The notes under the pieces: model-generated
Told to the model about the DNA's origin: nothing
Database searches by the model: none
The model's input: only the letters and a program-made list of their open reading frames with translations
Shown here: piece by piece, positions 18,626-26,582 of the stretch
Layout: every line of letters begins with the position of its first letter
How positions within the stretch are numbered: the stretch's first letter is position 1
Assembly: GCF_003115845.1 (NCBI RefSeq)
Contig: NZ_KZ819027.1
Span: 183,202-247,201, forward strand
Direction: 5' to 3'
From: Brenneria roseae subsp. roseae
GTDB taxonomy: Bacteria; Pseudomonadota; Gammaproteobacteria; Enterobacterales; Enterobacteriaceae
Length of the DNA: 64,000 bases
Position numbers and translations under genes: made by a program

Positions 18626-19717
18626 ATGAACACCAGAAAAAATACAGTTGGACAGGAAATAAAACGCCACCTCCTTACCGGTATTTCCTGGATGATCCCG
18701 CTGATTGTCGCCGCCGGTATCTGTATCGCGCTTGGTCAGGTGATTGGCGGCCCCAACGTGGCGGAAAAAACGGGCAGCATCGCGTGGATGCTGAACCAGA
18801 TCGGCGGCTGGGGGATGGGACTGATTGTCCCGTTGATCAGCGCGGCGATTGCCTACTCGATTGCCGACCGCCCCGGTTTCGCGCCCGGCCTGATCGTGGG
18901 CTTTATCTGCGGCCAGATTCAGACCGGGTTTATTGGCGGTATCCTTGGCGGCTTTCTGGTCGGCTACATCGTGCTGCTGCTGCGCCGCTCGATCAAACTC
19001 CCCGTCTCCATGCAGGGTCTGATGCCCATCATGATCCTGCCGCTGCTCAGTACCATTATCGCAGGATTACTGATGATGACGTTTATCGGTCAGCCTATCG
19101 TCTGGCTACAGCAGGCGCTGATTCATCTGCTTGAATCCATGCAGGGCGGTTCGAAATTTCTGATGGGGGCGATTCTGGGCGCCATGGCGACGTTCGACTT
19201 CGGCGGTCCGGTGAACAAAACCATGTCGCTGTTCGCCGACGGCATGCTGGTAGACGGCATTTACGGCCCGGAAGCCGTCAAATTTGTCGGCTCCATCATT
19301 CCTCCCTTCGGCATCACGCTCTCCTTCCTGCTGACCCGTTACAAATACACCCGGTCGGAAAAAGAGGCGCTGAAAGCCGCATTTCCCATGGGCATCTGCA
19401 TGATTACCGAAGGCGTAATTCCGATAGCCGCCCGCGATCTGATCCGGGTCGTGGCCAGCTGCGTCGTCGCTTCGGCTATTGCCGGCGGGCTGATCATGGT
19501 CTGGGGCGTGGAAGCGCCGGTGCCGCACGGCGGTATGTTCGTGGTCCCGCTGTTTACCAAACCGCTGATGTTCTGTCTGGCATTGGGGATCGGTACGGTT
19601 ATTTGCGGCGTGATGCTATCGCTGCTCAAGAAACGCGTTACTCAGGCAGATGAAGAGTTTGATGATATCGACGATCGCACCGTCCGTGATGAAGATATTA
19701 AATTCACCCTCGAATAA
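18626..19717 (+). CDS. PTS fructose-like EIIC permease
   Basis: Membrane channel subunit of the fructose-family PTS, 363 residues, about the size of E. coli FrwC (359). It starts with KRHLLTGISWMIPLIVAAG, typical of EIIC-Fru, and has nine to ten hydrophobic segments. The FDFGGPVNKTMSLF motif near residue 190 and the ITEGVIPIAARDLIR motif near residue 265, both implicated in sugar binding, are intact. No EIIA or EIIB is fused. The charged tail (DEEFDDIDDRTVRDED) is cytosolic. The neighbouring aldolases suggest the imported sugar phosphate becomes a ketose-bisphosphate. Confidence 0.93.
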   Translation: MNTRKNTVGQEIKRHLLTGISWMIPLIVAAGICIALGQVIGGPNVAEKTGSIAWMLNQIGGWGMGLIVPLISAAIAYSIADRPGFAPGLIVGFICGQIQTGFIGGILGGFLVGYIVLLLRRSIKLPVSMQGLMPIMILPLLSTIIAGLLMMTFIGQPIVWLQQALIHLLESMQGGSKFLMGAILGAMATFDFGGPVNKTMSLFADGMLVDGIYGPEAVKFVGSIIPPFGITLSFLLTRYKYTRSEKEALKAAFPMGICMITEGVIPIAARDLIRVVASCVVASAIAGGLIMVWGVEAPVPHGGMFVVPLFTKPLMFCLALGIGTVICGVMLSLLKKRVTQADEEFDDIDDRTVRDEDIKFTLE

Positions 19718-19729
19718 ACAGGAGCCGCT

Positions 19730-20581
19730 ATGTATGCCCCCATGAAAGCCCTCATTGATGATGCGTATCAACGGCAGTATGCCGTACTCGCCATCAACTG
19801 TTTCAACCTTGAGACCGCGCGGGCCGCTATTGCCGCCGCCGAACAGCAGCAGGCGCCGCTGATCCTCAATGTCTACCAAGGGCACTGCCGGCATTTCCCG
19901 CCACACCTTGCCGTGCCGTTGGTCAGCGCGCTGGCGCAGCGGGCTGCCGTTCCGGTCGCGCTGAGTCTGGATCATGGTAAGGCGTTCGAGCTGATAGGCC
20001 AGTCGTTTCGCGCCGGTTTTACCGGCCTGATGATCGATGCTTCCAGCCATCCGCTGGAAGAGAACATCCGTCAGACCCGGCAGGTGGTGCAAATGGCCGC
20101 CACCGCCGGCGTCTGTGTGGAAGGAGAGCTGGGACACATCGCCGATGCCCCGGCTTATGACCTTGATGATGCCGCCGTCAAGATGACGCAGGTGGAAGAT
20201 GTCATGCCCTTTATCCGTCAGACCGGCATCGACCTGCTCGCCGTTTCGGTAGGCACCGCCCACGGGATTTATCCTCCCGGCGTAACACCACGGATTGATT
20301 TTGATCGCCTCGACGCTCTGCATCGGGAATCGCCGATTCCGCTGGCGCTGCACGGCGGCAGCGGCACCAGGGCCGATGATATCCGCCGGGTCAGCCGCCA
20401 CGGCGTGGCGAAAATCAATGTCGGCGCGGCGGTCTTTGAAGCAGGGAAAACGACGCTACAGCAGGCGTTGCAACCGCATCCCGAGGCTGAGCTGGCTGAT
20501 TTGCTGGCCATGATGGAATCCGCCTGCCGGGAGGTGGTTTGCGACTATCTCAGTTGGTCCGGCGCCGCCGATAAAGCCTAA
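19730..20581 (+). CDS. Class II ketose-bisphosphate aldolase (first of two)
   Basis: Zinc-dependent aldolase of the FbaA/GatY/KbaY family, 283 residues, predicted to split a ketose-1,6-bisphosphate into glycerone phosphate and an aldehyde. Catalytic features: SLDHGK near residue 82 (catalytic Asp and a zinc His), VEGELGHI near residue 132, SVGTAHGIYPPG near residue 177 (zinc His) and LHGGSGT near residue 206 (zinc His plus phosphate loop). ATG at 19730 follows CAGGAG, 12 bp after the EIIC stop. It is closer to GatY/KbaY than to housekeeping FbaA in length. No GatZ/KbaZ partner subunit is encoded nearby. Confidence 0.9.
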   Translation: MYAPMKALIDDAYQRQYAVLAINCFNLETARAAIAAAEQQQAPLILNVYQGHCRHFPPHLAVPLVSALAQRAAVPVALSLDHGKAFELIGQSFRAGFTGLMIDASSHPLEENIRQTRQVVQMAATAGVCVEGELGHIADAPAYDLDDAAVKMTQVEDVMPFIRQTGIDLLAVSVGTAHGIYPPGVTPRIDFDRLDALHRESPIPLALHGGSGTRADDIRRVSRHGVAKINVGAAVFEAGKTTLQQALQPHPEAELADLLAMMESACREVVCDYLSWSGAADKA

Positions 20582-20627
20582 CGCCCGACCGTAGCCCGTT
20601 TCACCGCCGGCCGTTTGATGTCAGACA

Positions 20628-20649
20628 CATCAGTGAATCCTCACTGATG
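20628..20649. repeat. Hairpin between the two aldolase genes
   Basis: Perfect 9-bp stem CATCAGTGA / TCACTGATG with a 4-nt loop, ending about 40 bp before the second aldolase start. No T tract. It may set the relative expression of the two aldolases by mRNA processing or partial termination. Confidence 0.55.
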
Positions 20650-20691
20650 CGGGAAAGCTTTACCTATCGTCCACTATCAGGGAGACAAAAC

Positions 20692-21552
20692 ATGTTGATT
20701 TCCATGCACGAAATGCTGAAACCCACCCGCGAACACCGCTTTGCCATTGGCGCATTTAACGTCGCCGATAGCTGCTTTATCCGTGCCGTGGTGGAAGAGG
20801 CCGAATCAACCCATACGCCCGCTATTATTTCCATTCATCCCAGCGAGCTGGAATTCGTTACCGATACGTTCTTTGCCTATGTCCGGGAAAGAACCCTGCG
20901 CAGCCCGGTGCCCTTTGTCATTCACCTCGACCACGGCGCTTCCATTGCACACGTCCAGCGCGCGATCCAATGCGGATTCACCTCCGTCATGATTGACGGT
21001 TCGCTACTGCCTTATGAAGAGAACGTGGCACTGACCGCCGAAGTGGTCAAACTGGCGCACGCCGTCGGCGTTTCCGTTGAGGGTGAACTCGGCACCATTG
21101 GCGATACCGGCACCACGGTAGAAGGCGGCGTCAGTAAAGTTATTTATACCGACCCTGAACAGGCGGAGGATTTCGTCAACCGCACAGGCGTTGATACGCT
21201 CGCGGTCGCAATCGGCACCGCGCACGGCATCTACCCGAAAGACCTGAAGCCAGAGCTGCAAATGCACATTCTGCGGGATATCTCGCAGCGGCTGTCTATC
21301 CCGCTGGTATTGCACGGCGGCTCAGCGAACCCGGACGCCGAGATCGCCGAAGCCGTGACGCTCGGCGTGGGCAAAATCAACATCTCCAGCGATATGAAAT
21401 ACGCCTATTTTAAAAAAGCGCGGGAAATCCTCAGCCGTGAAACCTGGTGGGATCCCAATGCCATCTACCCGGAACCCATCAACGCGGCAAAAGAAGTTAT
21501 CCGCTATAAAATGGCGCTATTTGGTTCGACGGGAAAAGCCAGCCTGTATTGA
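20692..21552 (+). CDS. Class II ketose-bisphosphate aldolase (second of two)
   Basis: Second zinc aldolase of the same family, 286 residues. It keeps HLDHGAS near residue 82, VEGELGTIGDTG near residue 132, AIGTAHGIYPKD near residue 178 and LHGGSANPD near residue 208, so all zinc and phosphate sites are present. It has an insertion-rich 133-150 loop (TGTTVEGGVSK) and differs clearly from the first copy, so it is not a recent duplicate. ATG at 20692 follows GGGAGA; the longer frame from 20647 lacks a ribosome site and overlaps the hairpin. Two distinct aldolases in one PTS operon imply two bisphosphate substrates or stereoisomers, or a mixed enzyme; none is proven. Confidence 0.9.
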   Translation: MLISMHEMLKPTREHRFAIGAFNVADSCFIRAVVEEAESTHTPAIISIHPSELEFVTDTFFAYVRERTLRSPVPFVIHLDHGASIAHVQRAIQCGFTSVMIDGSLLPYEENVALTAEVVKLAHAVGVSVEGELGTIGDTGTTVEGGVSKVIYTDPEQAEDFVNRTGVDTLAVAIGTAHGIYPKDLKPELQMHILRDISQRLSIPLVLHGGSANPDAEIAEAVTLGVGKINISSDMKYAYFKKAREILSRETWWDPNAIYPEPINAAKEVIRYKMALFGSTGKASLY

Positions 21553-21575
21553 TTCCATCGCCGGATAACCGTACA

Positions 21576-21595
21576 CAGGGAGCTCAGGCTCCCTG
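21576..21595 (+). terminator. Terminator-like hairpin after the PTS operon
   Basis: Perfect 8-bp stem CAGGGAGC / GCTCCCTG with loop TCAG, 24 bp past the second aldolase stop. It lacks a T tract, so efficiency is uncertain. The rest of the gap to 21923 is AT-rich and holds no convincing gene. Confidence 0.6.
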
Positions 21596-21852
21596 AAAGG
21601 TTGATGACCCCCCTTCACCATCACTTGATTCTTCATTCCACTGCAATAGCCAGTTTTCATCAGAAAGGCAGATTGACTTATATTAATCATGCTAATTGTT
21701 TTATTGGTATATTTATACCTTTCCCGCTAAAAAAAACATTAATTACCACTGAAACCGTTATTTTTATTCATTTTAAACAATTGAATAATATCATAATTAC
21801 CTTTCATTAATCGTTTGACTGTTTGCCAGTCCTCTTGTTTTTCCAATCACGA

Positions 21853-21859
21853 CTATACT
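21853..21859 (+). promoter_or_regulatory. Possible sigma-S-type -10 (CTATACT) ahead of the membrane protein gene
   Basis: CTATACT lies 65 bp before the start at 21924. It matches the extended -10 preferred by RpoS, and no good sigma-70 -35 is found at 16-18 bp. This suggests, but does not prove, a stationary-phase promoter. Confidence 0.35.
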
Positions 21860-21923
21860 TCAACTTGCTTAATGATTTTGCCTTGAACTATGAGGCTTTG
21901 ATTGCTTAAAAAAAGGGGTTGGT

Positions 21924-22964
21924 ATGGGTATTCCGAATGAATTACATGTAGCGAAAAAAATATCATGGGGTAGCATCATTGGCGGTGTTGTAACCGTGTT
22001 AGCCGTTTCATTACTCCTCTCTACGCTCGGCACCGGTCTGGGCTTTTCGATTGTCGATCCATTGTCTGACGAGCCAGTTGACGGAGTGGGAACCACCGTC
22101 CTGATCTGGTCTGCCTTATCCATCATTGTCAGTCTGGCTGCGGGGGCGTTTGTTGCCGGGCGGTTGGCGGCGGTTGATGGTTTGATTCATGGCTTTCTTG
22201 TCTGGGCAACGGCGTTGATTGTTGCCGCCGTTTTAGGCAGCATGCTGCTTGGCGGCGCGTTGAAAGCCACCGGTCATGCACTCGGATCGGTTGCATCATT
22301 AACGGGCAACGCCATTTCCGGCGCGGGATCCGCCGTTGGAGGAGGATTGCAAGGCATCGCCAGTCTGGGCGGCAAGGCGTTTGATCAGCTTGATCTGGAT
22401 ACCACGCTGCAACCAGAACAGATGACCAACGAGGTGGCGCAGGCATTACGCAACAGCGATATTGAGTCATTGCATCCAGACTATATGAAAAAACAGCTGG
22501 AAGAGGCGAAAACGGAAATTGGCGCAGCGATAAAAGCCATTGCGCTCAACCCGGATAACAGCGACGCCGTTATACAGAGTCTGGTCGAAAAGCTGAAAAA
22601 ACGCGGAGAAGCATTAGCGCAGGACGTCGACCGTGATAGCGTAACCAAAGCGTTATCAGACCATACTTCCTTGTCGCAGGAAGAAGTGAATCAAACCGTC
22701 GATAACCTGATTGAAGCCAAGAATAAAACGGCACAGTTGGTCAATCAGCGGTTGAATGACGCCGAAGCCCGTATTGAACAAGCCAAACAGCAATATGCCG
22801 AACTGAAGCAAAAAGCCCGCGAACAGGCCGCTGCCGCTGCTTCCGCCGCCGCACAGGCAGCGTTTTGGTCATTCTTTGCCCTGCTGATTGGCGCTATTGT
22901 CAGCGTATTCGCCGGTTTGTGGGGAGTTAAAACCAGCAACAAATACCACTTTGAACAGGTGTAA
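21924..22964 (+). CDS. Uncharacterised membrane protein with coiled-coil region
   Basis: Not assigned to a named family. The 346 residues show two N-terminal hydrophobic hairpins (about 14-45 and 57-112, rich in Gly/Ala/Leu), then a glycine-rich linker (SGAGSAVGGGLQGIASLGG, about 131-153). A long charged, heptad-like helical region follows (about 185-310, rich in Glu, Lys, Gln and Ala), then a final membrane segment (about 313-335). This suggests an inner membrane protein with a soluble helical domain held between membrane anchors. The start at 21924 has GGGGTTGGT upstream. It stands alone between the PTS operon and the TonB receptor, with its own terminator at 23055. I know of similar unnamed proteins in other proteobacteria but cannot give a function. 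Confidence 0.8.
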   Translation: MGIPNELHVAKKISWGSIIGGVVTVLAVSLLLSTLGTGLGFSIVDPLSDEPVDGVGTTVLIWSALSIIVSLAAGAFVAGRLAAVDGLIHGFLVWATALIVAAVLGSMLLGGALKATGHALGSVASLTGNAISGAGSAVGGGLQGIASLGGKAFDQLDLDTTLQPEQMTNEVAQALRNSDIESLHPDYMKKQLEEAKTEIGAAIKAIALNPDNSDAVIQSLVEKLKKRGEALAQDVDRDSVTKALSDHTSLSQEEVNQTVDNLIEAKNKTAQLVNQRLNDAEARIEQAKQQYAELKQKAREQAAAAASAAAQAAFWSFFALLIGAIVSVFAGLWGVKTSNKYHFEQV

Positions 22965-23054
22965 ATTCACCATCGCTGACCGAACCCGTTTATAACCTGG
23001 CGTTGTTCGGCTTTATCGGCACCGTCAGCTTATATTGAGACGATATGTTTACCG

Positions 23055-23084
23055 ACAGGCTCCGTAAAAGGGGCCTGTTTTATT
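23055..23084 (+). terminator. Intrinsic terminator after the membrane/coiled-coil gene
   Basis: Stem ACAGGC(TCC) / (GGG)GCCTGT with loop, followed by TTTATTT, 90 bp past the stop at 22964. Confidence 0.75.
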
Positions 23085-23161
23085 TCTGCCTCCGCATCCC
23101 CCATCGATTACCCGCCTAAAACGTTTTATTAAGAATCATTCATCATTATTGCAACGGTTAA

Positions 23162-23193
23162 TGATAATGCTTAGCATATGATAATAGTTATCA
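23162..23193. promoter_or_regulatory. Tandem Fur boxes upstream of the TonB-dependent receptor
   Basis: Two 7-1-7 Fur motifs in a row: TGATAATGCTTAGCA (23162-23176) and TGATAATAGTTATCA (23179-23193). The second differs from the consensus TGATAATnATTATCA at one position. They overlap a plausible promoter (TTGCAA at 23149, 17-bp spacer, TAGCAT at 23172), so iron-dependent repression is expected. Confidence 0.8.
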
Positions 23194-23301
23194 TTACCCT
23201 ATTTTTTATAATGTTATAGCTTGTTTTTCTGCCACCGCCATTGATTGCCAGCACGTCTACCGACATCGCTGGTCGGACAGCCCATTGCAAAGAGTATCAT
23301 T

Positions 23302-25686
23302 ATGTTAACTAATAAGAATTTAAATAAAATTCTTCTCACCGGTATATTAACAGGCATTGCGTTAAACAGTGCTGCCGCCGACAGCCAGACAACCCCACAG
23401 ACTAATCCAGCCAGCGAATCAGAGCCAACGGGCGACGTAATGACGGTTTATTCTCCCAAAGTGGAGAAAGAGGCAGGCTCCAAGACAACCATCACCGCCA
23501 GCGATATGCAGAAAGAGGGCGGCAACGATTTCGGCACTATCATGCGCTATCAGCCGCTGATCAGCGCCACCGGCGCTGCCGGTGGCGCCAATACCGGCAA
23601 AAGCGGCTATACCGGGGATCGCGGCGGCTATACCGGCTATAACATCCGCGGGCTGGAAGCCAACCGCATAGCCATAGACGTGGACGGCATCGCACAGCCC
23701 AACGCCACGGGTCGGCCTTCCGTCGGTCGTACTGGCTCCAACACCTTCGGCATCGGCCGCGACTATATCGACCCCTATATGTATGGCTCCGTGGGCATCG
23801 AATCCGGCGCCACTGCGGTATCCAATCCCAACAACGCGCTGGGCGGCTCGGTATCGTTCCGTCCCAAATCCGCCGACGATTATCTTTCAGCCAATAAATC
23901 CAGCTATTTCGGCTACCAGAGCGACTATGATTCCTCCAACCGCAGCTGGCACAACGGCATCACCGCCGCCGCCGGTGATGACTACCTGCGCGGCGTAATC
24001 GTAGTCAGCCGCCGCGACGGTCAGGAAACTGAAAACAACAGCGGCACCATCGATGCTTATCCGGCCAACTGGCACTCCGACGCGATACTGGCGTCCGGTA
24101 TCTGGCAGGCAACGGATACCCATCAGTTGACCGGTACGCTGGATTACTATCATAAAACCAACCATACCAACTTTGACTACTGGGGCACCGGCACCAGCAC
24201 CATTTACGGCAGAGCGCAGCAAAGCAGCCAGACCCGCCGCTGGAGCGCCAGCCTGAAAGATCGCTGGACGCCAACCGACAACCGGCTGATCGATCTGGCG
24301 GAAACCCGGGCGTACTACCAGCAGACCGAAGCGCACGATAATACCTGGGCTCCGGCAACCACGGGCACCACTGCGGCTGAGGCTCACCGCATCTATTCCG
24401 ATTACAATGTGAAGACCTACGGTTTGGAAACTCAGATGTCCAAAGAATGGGGCATTCATAGTTTGAGCTGGGGTCTGAACGCCAGCGAATCGAAAACAGA
24501 ACGCCCGTATCGCCTCGATCCAGTATTGACCACGTACAACGACATTTCCAAACCAGAAGCAGATAGCCGCACTTATATTCTGGGCGGTTTCGCACAGGAC
24601 AAAATGACCTGGGATCTGGACGGTCATGACTTCTCTATGGTACCAGCGGTACGTGTGGCCTATCAGAACAGCAAAGCCACCAATTTGTCCAATATGACCG
24701 GTGGCGACGCCAACATATCCGACTCGGATGTTGAAAAACTCTATGGCGAAGGATTCAGCGATACGCAGGTGTTGCCTTCCCTGAGCTTCCTGTATGACAT
24801 TACGCCAAAACTGACCACCTATCTGCAATACAAACGCGGCGCCCAGTTCCCCAACGCCAGCCAGCTGTATGGCTCTTTTAACCTGACGGCAAACTATGCG
24901 TCGGCTTATGGCGCGCAATATGCGCTGCTGGGCAGCCCCGATCTGGAAACCGAAACCAGCAATAACTTCGAGCTGGGCCTGAAAGGGGAAGCGGTGGAAG
25001 GGATTACGGTCAGCGCCGCCGCGTTCTACAACGACTATAAAAACTTCATTGACTACACCCGCTACGCCCGGACAACCAATCCGGAAAAATTCACCAACGT
25101 ACCGAGCAATATCAACATCGTCTATCAGGCGGAAAATCGTGATAAAGCCTATATCTACGGTGGTGAAATCAGTACCAAATTCAACTTTGGCACCTGGTTC
25201 GAACAGGTTAACGGTTTGAGCGCGCGTCTGGCGTTCGGTTACGCCGAAGGGGCATCCAAATCCAGCTACCTGGGCGACAAATACGTCGATCTGGCCAGCG
25301 TAACGCCAATGAAAGCCATCGTGGGCGTTGCCTATGACGATCCGGACAAACGCTATGGCGCCGCGCTGACCGCGACATTCAACAAAGGTAAACAGGCCAC
25401 TTACACCAACCGTCAGAGCTATAACAACAGCGGTACGCCAATCGCCGATTCCACCAGCGAATATATGCGGGTGCCCGGCTATGGCGTGGTTGATCTGACC
25501 GCTTACTACCGTGTCGCTAAAAACGTGAAGCTGAGCGGCGGCGTCTACAACATTACCGATCGCAAATACTGGGATTATCTGAGCAGCCATAGTCTGGAAA
25601 GCGCCAACAACCAGGATCTGTACGATCAGGCACTGTCAGTCGCGCCGGGCCGGACCTTCCAACTGGGCGTGAATGTGGATTTCTGA
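23302..25686 (+). CDS. TonB-dependent outer membrane receptor, heme/hemoglobin-type
   Basis: Outer membrane receptor that takes up an iron source using TonB energy. A signal peptide (MLTNKNLNKILLTGILTGIALNSAAA) is followed by a TonB-box-like segment (DVMTVYS), a plug domain (about residues 45-165, with NIRGLEANRIAIDVDG) and a beta-barrel ending in Phe (GRTFQLGVNVDF). The plug sequence and the FPNASQLYG / SPDLETETS segments, at the place of the FRAP/NPNL motifs, point to the hemoglobin/heme/transferrin receptor family; the motif is degenerate here, so the ligand is uncertain. ATG at 23302 opens the signal peptide; the frame extends to 23245 without support. Fur boxes lie upstream. No heme ABC transporter or heme-degrading gene is adjacent. 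Confidence 0.85.
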   Translation: MLTNKNLNKILLTGILTGIALNSAAADSQTTPQTNPASESEPTGDVMTVYSPKVEKEAGSKTTITASDMQKEGGNDFGTIMRYQPLISATGAAGGANTGKSGYTGDRGGYTGYNIRGLEANRIAIDVDGIAQPNATGRPSVGRTGSNTFGIGRDYIDPYMYGSVGIESGATAVSNPNNALGGSVSFRPKSADDYLSANKSSYFGYQSDYDSSNRSWHNGITAAAGDDYLRGVIVVSRRDGQETENNSGTIDAYPANWHSDAILASGIWQATDTHQLTGTLDYYHKTNHTNFDYWGTGTSTIYGRAQQSSQTRRWSASLKDRWTPTDNRLIDLAETRAYYQQTEAHDNTWAPATTGTTAAEAHRIYSDYNVKTYGLETQMSKEWGIHSLSWGLNASESKTERPYRLDPVLTTYNDISKPEADSRTYILGGFAQDKMTWDLDGHDFSMVPAVRVAYQNSKATNLSNMTGGDANISDSDVEKLYGEGFSDTQVLPSLSFLYDITPKLTTYLQYKRGAQFPNASQLYGSFNLTANYASAYGAQYALLGSPDLETETSNNFELGLKGEAVEGITVSAAAFYNDYKNFIDYTRYARTTNPEKFTNVPSNINIVYQAENRDKAYIYGGEISTKFNFGTWFEQVNGLSARLAFGYAEGASKSSYLGDKYVDLASVTPMKAIVGVAYDDPDKRYGAALTATFNKGKQATYTNRQSYNNSGTPIADSTSEYMRVPGYGVVDLTAYYRVAKNVKLSGGVYNITDRKYWDYLSSHSLESANNQDLYDQALSVAPGRTFQLGVNVDF

Positions 25687-25717
25687 TTCACACAAAACGC
25701 GATCTCACGTAAAACAG

Positions 25718-25776
25718 GGCGATGCTGGTGCATCGCCAAAACAACAAGGGTAAGAGCGCAGGTTACTCTCTTACCC
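25718..25776 (+). terminator. Two consecutive hairpins after the receptor gene
   Basis: First stem GGCGATG / CATCGCC (25718-25737, 6-nt loop), second stem GGGTAAGAG / CTCTTACCC (25748-25776, 11-nt loop). Both arms pair perfectly and neither is followed by a T tract. They probably end or stabilise the receptor mRNA. Confidence 0.55.
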
Positions 25777-25875
25777 TATATTCACGACCAGTGATACGCC
25801 CCTTCCCATCCATCCCGAATGACTGCAATAACGTGTTTACCTAATCCCGCATTATTGTATTTTAGTCAATGGTGT

Positions 25876-25896
25876 TGTGCGCTACCGCACATTTTT
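25876..25896 (+). terminator. Intrinsic terminator upstream of mdaB
   Basis: Perfect stem TGTGCG / CGCACA with loop CTAC and TTTTT directly after. It is 190 bp beyond the receptor stop and past two other hairpins, so it may end read-through or a separate short transcript. Confidence 0.6.
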
Positions 25897-25963
25897 CTTA
25901 TCAATCAGACCTAATAGACTAGGCCTAACTCATCTTTCAATAACCTAATTTGGGATCATACCT

Positions 25964-26545
25964 ATGCAGAAAATTTTTCTGATTAATGCAGGCAAATCAT
26001 TTGCTCACTCCAAAGGTGAACTGAACAACACGCTTACCAAGATCGCCACCGATTTTCTGCGTGAAAAAGGTCATGATGTGCGCGTGACCACCGTGGATAA
26101 CGGCTACGATATTAAACAGGAAATCCAGAATTACCTGTGGGCGGATACCATCATTTATCAGATGCCTGGCTGGTGGATGGACACGCCATGGATACTGAAG
26201 AAATATATTGATGAAGTGTTTACCGCAGGTCACGGCTTACTCTATGCCAGCGATGGCCGCAGCCGTGCCGACAGCAGTAAAAAATACGGCTCTGGCGGCC
26301 TGTTGCAAGGCAGGAAATACATGCTTTCCCTGACCTGGAACGCCCCGTTGGAAGCTTTCGAGGATCCCGATCAATTCTTCCATGGCGTCGGCGTGGACGG
26401 GGTTTATCTGCCGTTTCATAAGGCCAATCAGTTTATCGGGTTATCCCCGCTGCCGACCTTCATTTGTAATGACGTGATAAAATCACCGGATATTCCTGCT
26501 TATACCGCGCGTTACCGTCAGCATCTGGGCAAACTTTTTGCCTGA
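25964..26545 (+). CDS. mdaB: NADPH:quinone oxidoreductase MdaB
   Basis: Flavodoxin-fold FAD enzyme that reduces quinones by two electrons with NADPH, protecting against redox cyclers. The 193 residues match E. coli MdaB in length and sequence: an N-terminal INAGKSFAHSKGELN phosphate loop, YQMPGWWMDTPWILKKYIDEVF near residue 66, KYGSGGLLQGRKYMLSLTWNAP near residue 105 and FHGVGVDGVYLPFHKANQF near residue 145. Cytosolic. In E. coli mdaB sits near ygiN, qseBC and parE; here ygiN and qseBC are absent and a convergent LysR gene lies between mdaB and parE. Confidence 0.95.
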   Translation: MQKIFLINAGKSFAHSKGELNNTLTKIATDFLREKGHDVRVTTVDNGYDIKQEIQNYLWADTIIYQMPGWWMDTPWILKKYIDEVFTAGHGLLYASDGRSRADSSKKYGSGGLLQGRKYMLSLTWNAPLEAFEDPDQFFHGVGVDGVYLPFHKANQFIGLSPLPTFICNDVIKSPDIPAYTARYRQHLGKLFA

Positions 26546-26582
26546 GAATAATAACGTACCGCCCCGCCGCTGTGGGCAACGC

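Noticed and set aside
21601-21810. 69-codon frame after the PTS operon
   Set aside because: AT-rich, low-complexity translation, and no ribosome site.
23887-25590. 567-codon minus-strand open frame inside the TonB receptor gene
   Set aside because: Shadow of a GC-rich gene with strong codon bias; no recognisable protein, no ribosome site, and the opposite strand encodes a clear receptor.
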